Part shown: in pieces, positions 1 through 8,515 of the stretch
How positions within the stretch are numbered: position 1 is the first letter of the stretch
Layout: each line of letters opens with the position of its first letter
Assembly (NCBI RefSeq): GCF_014831675.1
Contig: NZ_VJXY01000012.1
Location: 62,001 to 126,000, forward strand
Reading direction: 5' to 3'
Length of the DNA: 64,000 nucleotides
Source: Komarekiella delphini-convector SJRDD-AB1
GTDB taxonomy: Bacteria > Cyanobacteriota > Cyanobacteriia > Cyanobacteriales > Nostocaceae
The notes under the pieces: model-generated
What the model saw: the letters and a program-made list of their open reading frames with translations, nothing else
What the model was told of the DNA's origin: nothing
The model's database searches: none
Position numbers and translations under genes: made by a program

Positions 1-976
1 CAATTTCTTTCAAACTAACTGAAGTCAGAAGTTCTTCCCATTGCTTAACAAGGGTTGCATTGTTGGGTTGTTCTGCGTATAGTGCCGCAAGTATTGCTAT
101 ACAGTCATACCAAACTCCATGTTTACCAAAAGCAGTTGCTCGCTTCAATGCATCTTGCTGTTGCATTGCCTTTGCTAGTTCAGCACTGGGTTGAATGCGT
201 TGAATCCAACCATCAACATAGGGTGTACTTGGACTGAGTTCTCCATTAATTTTCAGCGCCAAGAACCATTGATAGTTTTTGCCAACGGCTAAAGCGGGTG
301 CATCGGCAGGTAACTTAATGGCGTAGGCGAAGCCCGTCGTAGACATCGCCCCTATTTTTCCAGCAACTTGAATATTCATTTGGTGCTGGGTTTTACCAGT
401 TTCATCCTTAAGGCTGAAAATGGCTTCTTGGGCATTGGAAGCAGGGATATACACCATCACAGTCGGACGCTCAGACACCGTTGTGCCATAAAAACTCTGA
501 GGTAAGAGTGCAATTAGCGCGGCTGGGCCTGTTGCTGCTACCGCTGAAGGATTCAAGTAGTAAGTGCCAAGTCGAGAAGCCCCTCCACTCGCCTGCTGGG
601 GAGCGCCGTTACCTTTAGCTGGGGTAAACAGATTGCCACGAGAAGCCCCTCCACTCGCCTGTTGGGGAGCGCCGTTACCTTTAGCTGGGGTAAATAGATT
701 GCCACGGGAAGCTCCTCCACTTGCCTGTCTGGGCGCACTATTTCCTTTCTTTGGAGTAAAGAAACTACCACGGGAAGCCCCTCCCGTTGCTTGACTGGGC
801 GCACTATTTCCTTTCTTTGAAGTAAAGAAACTACCACGGGAAGCCCCTCCCGTTGCTTGACTGGGAGCGCCATTATTAGTCGGCGGAGTAAATGTTACAG
901 CATAAGCACTGCTCCATAGACCACTAGCAAATAGAGCAATGACGCCCAATGCACTAACTAAACATCGACGTTTCAT
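1..976 (-). CDS. DUF928 domain protein, secreted, with expanded 22-residue repeats (C-terminus cut by window edge)
   Basis: The open frame starts at ATG 976, has an AAGAGGTG ribosome-binding site just upstream, and runs off the left edge (325 codons seen). Residues 1-26 form a signal peptide ending in AYA. A stretch of nearly five tandem copies of a 22-residue unit containing GGASRG follows, then a DUF928-type domain with the WYD..AILA.LY helix and a terminal W..LLTSV segment. Only a few C-terminal residues are likely missing. DUF928 proteins are found in filamentous cyanobacteria beside CHAT and haemagglutinin genes, and here the CHAT gene lies directly upstream on the same strand. The function of the family is unknown; an exported partner of the CHAT protein is inference. 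A palindromic Nostoc-type repeat (321-349) is translated in frame as AMSTTGFAYA inside the domain. Confidence 0.85.
   Translation of the reverse strand, partial: MKRRCLVSALGVIALFASGLWSSAYAVTFTPPTNNGAPSQATGGASRGSFFTSKKGNSAPSQATGGASRGSFFTPKKGNSAPRQASGGASRGNLFTPAKGNGAPQQASGGASRGNLFTPAKGNGAPQQASGGASRLGTYYLNPSAVAATGPAALIALLPQSFYGTTVSERPTVMVYIPASNAQEAIFSLKDETGKTQHQMNIQVAGKIGAMSTTGFAYAIKLPADAPALAVGKNYQWFLALKINGELSPSTPYVDGWIQRIQPSAELAKAMQQQDALKRATAFGKHGVWYDCIAILAALYAEQPNNATLVKQWEELLTSVSLKEI
321..349. repeat. Nostoc-type palindromic repeat, translated in frame in DUF928 gene
   Basis: The segment belongs to a dispersed family with a core like GCGATGTCTACGACGGGC followed by TTCGCCTACGC (read on the minus strand). 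Relatives occur in this window at 33570-33625 and 36853-36888. It adds about ten residues to the protein without breaking the frame. Confidence 0.7.
573..884. repeat. 66-bp tandem repeat inside the DUF928 gene (about 4.7 copies)
   Basis: Units begin at 573, 639, 705, 771 and 837, exactly 66 bp apart, each coding 22 residues with the core GGASRG.[FL]FT..KGN. Neighbouring copies are nearly identical and fall into two sub-types (NLFTPAKGNG and SFFTxKKGNS). This points to recent stepwise duplication in frame. Confidence 0.95.
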
Positions 977-1166
977 AATTCACCTCTTGTCTTTGTAAAT
1001 TTTTGATACCAAATATACATCAATTTAAATCCAGTATTCAGTTCGTTAGATAATCCCTAATCAAGCGACTGAAAAGGTATACATCTTATTATTTATAAAC
1101 GATTTCTATCTCTGCTGCTATAAAGCATGTATTTTATTAGACTTAAGTCTACGTAATATTCCTTAT

Positions 1167-3755
1167 TTAAAGCCAGTTCCCAACCAAAACAAAGGCAGAC
1201 CAAAAGAACGGGTCACGAAAATCTGTTTGGCGGATCAGGTTTATTTGTGCTTGTCGCAGTGCTTCGGCTTTAGTAATTTTAGGTTGTCGTAGTTGCTCAT
1301 AGAAGTGAGTCATCAGCATTTGGGCTGCCTTATCTTTGACAGGCCATAGGGTGGCGATAGTGGAACGGGCTCCGGATTTGATCGCCAAACCTGCTAGTCC
1401 CAGGACAGCGCGGTCGTCCCCTGTCGCAGTATCGCAGGCACTCAGTACTAGCAATTCAATTGCTTTCGATGAATTGCCACCCCGATTTTTCAGCAGTTCA
1501 GACAATTCCTTGACATTAACTTGTCCATCCCATGTCAGTAAGAAGGTATCTTCAAGACGGGAACTAAACTGTCCGTGAGTTGCGAGGTGGACGACATCGA
1601 CACGACTGGATTTTACCCGATCAGCTAGGGCTTGACTGGTAAATTTTTGGTTTAGTAACAGATCAGATGGCACTGTCTGGGAAATTTGCTTTACTTCCGA
1701 TTCCACCGCAGGCAAGGCAGCAAAGCCAGCATGAGATTGACTGATACCACCGACGATCGCATTGATTTTGTTTTGCTGAAGCGAATGAGCAGGCATGAGT
1801 TGCAATCCTGGCGAGAGGGCAATAGCATATTTCTCAATCAGATATTGCTTACCGTCAGATAAAGCGGACATGGGAATGTTACGTAACTTCCCATCCAAAA
1901 TAAACACCAATGTCTTAGTGTCTTTGAAAAGTTGTTCCTGTTCAGCAGGACGAATCAACCAATCATAAATTTGTTGAGTAAGTTGCTCTCTTTCTTGGGA
2001 ATCTGAAACAGGGTTGAGGGCAACTAGCAAATTATTGAGAGTCTGCTCAATTTCTGCTTGTGGTTTGCGAGTTGCATAATAACGCAGAGGTTCTCCAGTT
2101 TTGGAGAGAATCACCGCTAGGCGATCAGGCAAGATAATCGGGTAAATAACCGTTGCTGTGGGGTCAACTTTGTCAATCTGCTGTGCTTTATCCAAACAAG
2201 CTTCCCGGAAAAAGTTATCAAGTTCGGCGATTTGCAGCGACTCAATTAATTCGCGGGCTTGCATTAGTGCTGCCTGGTTTGGTTGCTCATCCAGAAGTAA
2301 GCCCACCAGTTCTCGGTAGACAGGCTCCACACTTTCGCGGAAAGAGAACTGCATATCAGGGTTAACCGCAGCTAAATCGGAACGCAGTGCTTTTAACGAC
2401 TTAACAGCTTCAGTATAGGCTGAAATCGCTTTTGGGCGATCGCCCTGTTGTTTATACAACTGTCCTACCTGCCATGCCGATTGAGCAATAATATCGTCAG
2501 CTTGCAGTTGACGCGCAATATTTAAGGATTTCTGAGCTAATTCCTTTGCTTGTGACCACTGCTGGGTACGACGGTAGAGTTGTCCCCACTGATACAGCGC
2601 ATAAGCTTCGGCGATCGCATCCTCAATCTGTTGTGCAGACTTGACTGTAACTGCCATCAGTTGCGCCAGGTCTTTGATTGGTAAAACTTGACCGGGCTTT
2701 TCTAACCGATTCAAGGTCGCCACAAAATTAATCGCGGCATAAAGGGAAGTATGGCTGGGGGGTAATTTTTCCAGTTGTTGTCGCAATTGAGATGCGAGGG
2801 GGATAGCATATTCAAGTTTGTCGTAATCCACCAATAATTTGAAACGAGCTAAACGTGCTTGCAGAGCTTCATTTGGGTTTGTAGCTGTCGTTTCTGCATC
2901 TTCAAAGTAATTTAATGCTGCTTCCGGGTCGATTGAGTCAGAGGCAACTTTTCCCAAAGTTGAGAAAATAGAACTTAACTGGGTTTTAGCTGCAATTGTA
3001 TTGGCTGTGGCTAAACTTTGCTCTAAGACTTGCTGGCTTTTGCCATCACCGATGGCGTGTAAAGCTAAACCAAGCGATCGCAACCCACTAACTTTAACTT
3101 CCGAATCTGGCATTGCTGCCAATTTTTGTGTTAGTTCTTCTAATTGTTGTCGGGAGCGACGGTAAAATCCTAAACTTTGTAATGCTTGTGCTTGGTTAAT
3201 TTGGCTGCCCAGACTTCCCATTGTATCCCCAGCCTGCTCGTAATATTTTTGAGCTTGTTGCCAAGTTTCGAGGGCAGTTCCCGCTTTGCCTGTACGTAGT
3301 TCTAAATTTGCACGTGTATTCAGTATTTGCGCCCAGGTAATCGCATCGGCAGGTTTAGCCGTTTGCAAAAGTTTTACACTTTGCTCGATAGATTTTCCAG
3401 CAGCTTCCCACTGATTAAGTTCCTGTTGTGCCAGAGAGAGGTAACTTAAACTCAGGGCTTCATTGAGGCGATCGCCCTGTTTTTGATATTGCTTTGCTGC
3501 CGTTTGCCATGCTCTAATAGCTTCCGAAAACCGTCCCGCTTGGTAGAGGTTCCGTCCTTGTTCTAGCCAGTTAATAAGCTGGGAAGATACAAGAGTAGGG
3601 TTTGTTATCGGTGGCGCAGACGCAGCTTCTTGTTCGCGTAGCGTCTCCGACAGGAGAAGAGATGCTTTTACTGGTGTAATGGTAAACGTGAAACACAAAC
3701 TTAGAATACTTAGGCTGACATATAGCCAACGACCTTGTTTAATTCCAAAAGCCAT
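1167..3755 (-). CDS. CHAT domain / tetratricopeptide repeat protein
   Basis: A protein of 862 residues. A signal peptide or membrane anchor occupies residues about 10-31, TPR-like helical repeats cover about 50-480, and a C-terminal CHAT domain (caspase/separase-like cysteine protease fold) covers about 590-862. The expected catalytic pair is visible: His in VHLATHGQF and Cys in LVLSACDTA, followed by the family motif LAGLAIKSGARS..ATLWPV. CHAT-TPR proteins are common in filamentous cyanobacteria next to haemagglutinin/TpsB genes. The substrate is unknown, and peptidase activity is a family-based expectation. It shares the strand with the DUF928 gene downstream (190-bp gap). The residues just after the signal peptide (SETLREQ) derive from a palindromic repeat (3632-3656). 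Confidence 0.92.
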   Translation of the reverse strand: MAFGIKQGRWLYVSLSILSLCFTFTITPVKASLLLSETLREQEAASAPPITNPTLVSSQLINWLEQGRNLYQAGRFSEAIRAWQTAAKQYQKQGDRLNEALSLSYLSLAQQELNQWEAAGKSIEQSVKLLQTAKPADAITWAQILNTRANLELRTGKAGTALETWQQAQKYYEQAGDTMGSLGSQINQAQALQSLGFYRRSRQQLEELTQKLAAMPDSEVKVSGLRSLGLALHAIGDGKSQQVLEQSLATANTIAAKTQLSSIFSTLGKVASDSIDPEAALNYFEDAETTATNPNEALQARLARFKLLVDYDKLEYAIPLASQLRQQLEKLPPSHTSLYAAINFVATLNRLEKPGQVLPIKDLAQLMAVTVKSAQQIEDAIAEAYALYQWGQLYRRTQQWSQAKELAQKSLNIARQLQADDIIAQSAWQVGQLYKQQGDRPKAISAYTEAVKSLKALRSDLAAVNPDMQFSFRESVEPVYRELVGLLLDEQPNQAALMQARELIESLQIAELDNFFREACLDKAQQIDKVDPTATVIYPIILPDRLAVILSKTGEPLRYYATRKPQAEIEQTLNNLLVALNPVSDSQEREQLTQQIYDWLIRPAEQEQLFKDTKTLVFILDGKLRNIPMSALSDGKQYLIEKYAIALSPGLQLMPAHSLQQNKINAIVGGISQSHAGFAALPAVESEVKQISQTVPSDLLLNQKFTSQALADRVKSSRVDVVHLATHGQFSSRLEDTFLLTWDGQVNVKELSELLKNRGGNSSKAIELLVLSACDTATGDDRAVLGLAGLAIKSGARSTIATLWPVKDKAAQMLMTHFYEQLRQPKITKAEALRQAQINLIRQTDFRDPFFWSAFVLVGNWL
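3632..3656. repeat. Dispersed palindromic repeat in frame near N-terminus of CHAT gene
   Basis: Read on the minus strand this is CTCCTGTCGGAGACGCTACGCGAAC. It is a member of the GACGCTACGCGAA repeat family, also present as a 12-bp hairpin at 7592-7626. It codes SETLRE immediately after the signal peptide. Confidence 0.65.
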
Positions 3756-4002
3756 AAATAATTACCAATTTTTAGGTGTTGATGATTCAATCTATGAAAT
3801 TGGTTAGTTGCTTTCAAACCTTTTTAGAGACGCGATATATCGTGTTCAGCTAGGTAAATTTATACCGTATTCAGCAACGCCAATTTTTATAACAGCCTTC
3901 AATTGAGCATTAACAGACTTATATTGCCCAACTGAATATGGGATCTATCTGTTCAGAGGCGATCGCATAGAATTAAAATAATGTGTGATTGCGGGTTAAC
4001 CT

Positions 4003-4698
4003 ATGACCACCATCTTTCCCACCGATGCATATCTACATTTTTCCGACAGCGACGGCAAACCAATGGCAGACAATACCGAACAGTTTCGTTGGATTGTCCT
4101 GATTAAGGAAAATCTGGAAATTCTGTTTGCTGATGACCCTAACGTGTTTGTGGCGGGAGATTTGCTATGGTATCCGGTGAAATCGCGCTTAATTTCACCT
4201 ATAGCCCCAGATACGATGGTGGTGTTTGGTAGACCGAAAGGACGGCGGGGGTCTTATAAACAGTGGCAAGAAGACAACATTCCACCTCAAGTAGTGTACG
4301 AAATTCTCTCACCCGGCAACGATGCAGAGGAGATGGAACGCAAGCTAGAGTTTTACCAAACCTATGGGGTGGAAGAATACTATCAGTATGACCCAGACCG
4401 CTACGAGTTAAAAGGTTGGCGACGACAAGGTGAGCAATTGCTGCCGATTGCTCAGATAGATGGGTGGACGAGTCCCCGGTTGGGTGTTCGGTTTGCGTTG
4501 GACAACCATGAACTCGTAATTTATCGTCCAGATGGACGGCAATTCTTGAGTCCCGTGGAGTTAGAACAACTGGCAGAACAAGAACGCCAACGTGCAGAAC
4601 AAGAACGCCAACGCGCAGAACAGGCAGAGCAACAATTACAGGATATGGAGGCATTGCTACAACAGTATCGCGATCGCTTTGGGAAATTAGATAGTTAG
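4003..4698 (+). CDS. Uma2 family (DUF820) endonuclease-like protein with C-terminal coiled coil
   Basis: A protein of 231 residues with the restriction-endonuclease-like Uma2 core: a PD motif (APDTMVVFG), then VYEILSPGND, then ERKLEFYQTYGVEEYYQYDP. These correspond to the PD-(D/E)xK-like acidic and lysine positions of the family. The last 45 residues are a charged coiled coil (repeats of EQERQRA), common in cyanobacterial members. Uma2 genes occur in dozens of copies in filamentous cyanobacteria and their role is not settled. It stands alone on the plus strand between minus-strand genes, so it is probably a monocistronic insertion into the haemagglutinin cluster. Confidence 0.9.
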   Translation: MTTIFPTDAYLHFSDSDGKPMADNTEQFRWIVLIKENLEILFADDPNVFVAGDLLWYPVKSRLISPIAPDTMVVFGRPKGRRGSYKQWQEDNIPPQVVYEILSPGNDAEEMERKLEFYQTYGVEEYYQYDPDRYELKGWRRQGEQLLPIAQIDGWTSPRLGVRFALDNHELVIYRPDGRQFLSPVELEQLAEQERQRAEQERQRAEQAEQQLQDMEALLQQYRDRFGKLDS

Positions 4699-4726
4699 CG
4701 ATCGCACTTTTAAATCCACAAAAAAA

Positions 4727-7498
4727 TTAACTTTTGGGAACCGCAGCACAGGTTAATACTTGTTGCATAGTCGCGGGAGATTTATCTGCCAATAACTCAA
4801 TTTTGCCCAAGGTATTACGATGCCAAGAAGTAGCTTGGACAAGAACTTCCGAGGTTGGGGATACTTGGGCTGTAACTTCCCTGGTGTTGCGGTATGCAGA
4901 GATATCGCGGATATCAGACCAAGTGCGATCGCTCATCAATTGTTGAAGTGGATTTTGCGGTATTCCACCCCTTCCCGTTGCTACAAAACTGCTGCCTTGA
5001 TTTGCCGAACAACCTGTAGCAATTTGCTGTGATGAATCGACTAAGTTTACAGGTAATTCAACTAAGCCAGAACTGGGGTCAACTCCAAAATTGTTAATAT
5101 CTACTGTACCGTTAACACCAAATTGGGAACTGGCTGTGATGTCATTTTCAGGAGTCAATTGCTGCCGAAACTTTAGTCCAAAAAGACCTTGTGTGGCGAT
5201 TTGAATATTGCCGCCCTGACCTTGTATTGCATTAGCAGAAATGTCGCTATTTTCTAATCCTAAAATAATAGGGGACTCGATTGTAATGTTACCTCCGGTG
5301 GCTAAACCTGTTGCATCCGTCGTGATGTTACTACCCTGGCGTAAAATGATGTTGTCAGCATTTAGAATGATGTTGCCTTGAGATCCAGCTCGGCTTTCAG
5401 CGCGGAGGCTGGCAGCATTTCTCAAACGAATTGTGTCTGCGGTGACAACCAAATTTCCAGCGCTGCCTGTGCCTTGATTGCTAACACTGACACTTGCACT
5501 ATCCTGAATTAGTAGTTGTCCGGTCTAAATTCGTAAGTCTCCCCCCGCCCCCGTTGCCCCTTCAACGGTGTTAGCAAACAATCCACTCGCTGCTCCTGTG
5601 CTAAAAGCGTCATTGAAACCTGGCAACTGACTTCGCTCAAAATACGTCGGATCGCTACCAGATAAGGTAATGCGATCGCTAACATTAAAGGTAAGTGTGC
5701 CTGCTTTTCCAGACCCAAAACTGGTTGATAAGATTTGTCCCCCGTTCAAGACTTCCAGTGTATTGGCATTCACGTTAATATCGCCTGCGCTTCCAGGTTT
5801 GACTGTAATCGTGGTTAAGAGCGCACCATTCGTAACAGAAAGTGAGTTTGCGTTGATGTTGATTGCTCCGCCATTGCCCTCAGCAGTTTCATTCACCGCA
5901 CTCGATGCAAAGGTTGCAACGCCCGTTGCGCCGAATCCATCAAAACTGGCAGTATTAGCGTAAATGTTCATCGTACCGCCATTCCCTTTTCCAAGTGTAG
6001 CGGTTGACAGAAAAGCACCCTTAGCGACAAAGAGCGCATCGGTTCTGATATTCAAGTCGCCCGCTGTCCCGATTCCTCCGGTTGCCACAGCACTCGATAC
6101 GTAACTAGAATTGCCTTTAGCATCTTGTCCGCTAAAGGTAGCAGTTTTGGTTTGCAGATTGATAGTTCCGGCATTTCCTCTAGACAGCGTGCTACTGGCT
6201 AAATAAGCGCCATTTGTGACAGACAGCAAGTCAGCCGTAATATTGATTCCTCCGCCATTCCCGATCGCGCCCGCATTGACACCTGTAAATATTAAGCTTG
6301 GCTCACCAAAGCGATCAACTCCATCAAAAGAAACCGTTTTTGTGGCTTGAATGTTCACCTGACCTGAATTGCCTCTACTTCTGGTGTTCGTGACTAGGTA
6401 GCTGCCGTTGGTCGCAAACAGCGAGCCGGTGGTAATGTCAATATTGCCTGCATTTCCCACCGTGGTTGCTGGTACTTGATTGAGAATGCCACTCTCATTA
6501 ATATTGATTGTGTTGGCAGCATTAATCTCAATGTTGCCTGCTCGTGATTCTGGTGCGCCTATCCCTGAAATTCCCGATCGCAGTTGGCTGCCTCCGCTCA
6601 AGTTCAAATTTTCAGCGTTGACCGTAATTCTGCCTCCAGGCGTTCCACTGACGTTGGCTCGTGCTCCAGCACTCAGCGATACATCGCCTCGCTGTAAGTC
6701 TTTTGGCATACTCAGGCGTAGATCGTTGTCATTGATTGTTAGCCCTAATGTTCCGGCTGCGGCAACGCTTGCCAATTCGATTTGTCCACTTAGCGATCGC
6801 AAGCGTCCACCTTCTAAGGCGATCGCTCCGCCTGCCAATACCAAACTTCTTCCAGATGGGACTTGAAGCCCGGCTCCATTCACAGTTGAGCGATTGATGA
6901 TCGCCCCTGGATTTGTGCCAAACTGTAAGCCGACCGGCACACCCATCGTCAGCAACGGTGGACTGGTTGGATTCGCCGCACCAAACTCTACTTCATCGCT
7001 AAACCGAATGCTATTGGCAGTGCTACCGACAAAAGAACCGCCAATATTCAACGCAGCATTTTGCCCAAACACAATCCCCGCAGGATTAATCAAAAACAAA
7101 CTTACAGGATTACTGCTATTTATCGTCCGAATCAATCCATCAATATTGGAAATATTTCCACCTGTAACCCGACTAAATATAGTAGTAATATTTGGCGTAT
7201 TAACTAAATTAAAGGTCGCTGATCCACCTGTTGGCACAGATAATTCACGGAAACTGTGAAATAAATTGCTACTTTTTTCAATACCATTAAGAATCGTGAA
7301 ATTATTACCGCTCTGGTTGACAATGGTATTGGTAGTGCCATCAGATGTGACTTGCCCCATTACTGGCAACAGCATTCCCGAAGTTAATAGCCCGTTTGTT
7401 AATATAAATAGAAAAGCATTAAGCTGAAGGCTTGTAACTTTGCGAATCGCTTTCATACCAGAAATTCTCCCCCGACGTTCTGGTATTAAAGTTCCCAA
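4727..7498 (-). pseudogene. Filamentous haemagglutinin-type exoprotein (TpsA), interrupted by one in-frame stop
   Basis: Translation from ATG 7498 gives an N-terminal TPS secretion domain after a signal-like segment (residues about 20-50), with motifs TIFSRVTGG and LFLINPAGIVFG. A long beta-helix of NAG.I.I-type repeats follows. At codon 658 (5525-5527) there is a TAG. The same frame continues after it for 265 codons without further disruption and ends in the family's conserved tail (GVDPSSGLVELP..LVD, GCSANQGSSF, GRGGIPQNP). The two pieces together give 923 codons, the expected layout of a cyanobacterial TpsA. The context LRI-stop-TGQL matches the usual LxIETGQL, so GAG/CAG to TAG is the simplest explanation. 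The exported fragment could still be made. The TpsB partner is at 8516-10306. Confidence 0.85.
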
Positions 7499-7569
7499 AA
7501 TTTTGGTTTAGCTAACACCCATTAGCTGAAATCAAAATAATAGACCTCTTGCACGAATATTTGAAAAGA

Positions 7570-7660
7570 GGAACGAACCGCAAAGGACGCATTCGCGTAG
7601 CGTCTGTCTACGACACGCTACGCGAACGTAGAGAAGGACACAAAGAAAGAAGAAAGGAAA
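7570..7660. repeat. Intergenic repeat with 12-bp perfect hairpin
   Basis: The segment contains AACCGCAAAGGACGC followed by TTCGCGTAGCGT (7592-7603) and its exact reverse complement ACGCTACGCGAA (7615-7626). Both parts belong to dispersed families in nostocalean genomes. A related AACCGCCAAGGACGC motif occurs at 37254. It lies upstream of the exoprotein gene. Confidence 0.7.
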
Positions 7661-7787
7661 AGTCAAGAAAATTTGGTGCAGCCTCACGAATAAATGGTGT
7701 TATGGCTGTTCATAATCTGATTTATTTAGCAGCTATCAGTATATTAATATTGTCGAGAGTTTCCTAGAGTGTAGATATAAAAAGGTT

Positions 7788-8405
7788 CTACAGAGCACCA
7801 TTAAAAATTTGATCAGCAGTTAATTTTAAATCTGGGAAAGTAGAAGATATAATAAATTCCGAATTCCTAAATTGTGCGACTTGATATTCTTCATCAACTA
7901 GATGATAAATAGAAATAGTTGGTTGTTTCGGATTACCAATAAATTTTCTGGCTCCCAAAGCTGCATAATCAACAATCCAATATTCGGGAATCTTCATTGC
8001 TTCATAATTCCCTAATTTGGTGTAATAATCATCTTCCCAGTTTGTACTCACAACCTCGATAATTAAAGGAATGGATTTGCTTTGAGTCACGGTAGATTCT
8101 TTTTCCCACAATTCCTCATTGTGTAAATTAGCATCGTTGATTAAAACTACATCCGGTGAGTAACCAGATGATTTTCTTGGTGGTTTTACTAATGCTGTTT
8201 TGGGGATAAAATATGGCAATTGCAATCGCTTATATTCAACGGTGATTTCTCCTGCTAAAAATCCCGTAACTTTTTCATGTTTTCCACTCGGCTGAGACAT
8301 TTCAACAATTATCCCATCGTGTAACTCGTAACGCTTTCCAGCGTTTTCTGGCAACCATTCGATAAATTCTTCAAAAGTAAATAGTTGGGTTAAAGCTTGA
8401 GCCAT
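7788..8405 (-). CDS. Uma2 family (DUF820) endonuclease-like protein
   Basis: The start at ATG 8405 is preferred because GGAGG lies 7 nt upstream; an in-frame upstream codon at 8441 lacks such a site. The product has 205 residues. Family motifs are YSPDVVLI, PLIIEVVS and TKLGNYEAMKIPEYWIVDY, covering the usual acidic and lysine active-site positions. Unlike the copy at 4003 it has no coiled-coil tail and keeps a normal C-terminus. It sits between the exoprotein gene and its transporter gene on the same strand, separating the two usually adjacent TPS partners. Its role is unknown. Confidence 0.88.
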   Translation of the reverse strand: MAQALTQLFTFEEFIEWLPENAGKRYELHDGIIVEMSQPSGKHEKVTGFLAGEITVEYKRLQLPYFIPKTALVKPPRKSSGYSPDVVLINDANLHNEELWEKESTVTQSKSIPLIIEVVSTNWEDDYYTKLGNYEAMKIPEYWIVDYAALGARKFIGNPKQPTISIYHLVDEEYQVAQFRNSEFIISSTFPDLKLTADQIFNGAL

Positions 8406-8515
8406 ATCAAAACCTCCGCTTTGACTTACCATTTTCAACATCGGGACTGGTTAGTTTGGCATCGTAGCACAGCTTAAAGACAGAAAAATGCTGAGTCTTT
8501 GTTCAAGTTTTCGCT

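Noticed and set aside
553-873. Separate small protein with repeats on the minus strand
   Set aside because: It is a shifted frame of the 66-bp repeat within the DUF928 gene; the correct frame starts at 976 and has a signal peptide.
7549-7767. Plus-strand open frame of 72 codons
   Set aside because: Most of it is dispersed repeat DNA (hairpin at 7592-7626), with no family resemblance and no ribosome-binding site.
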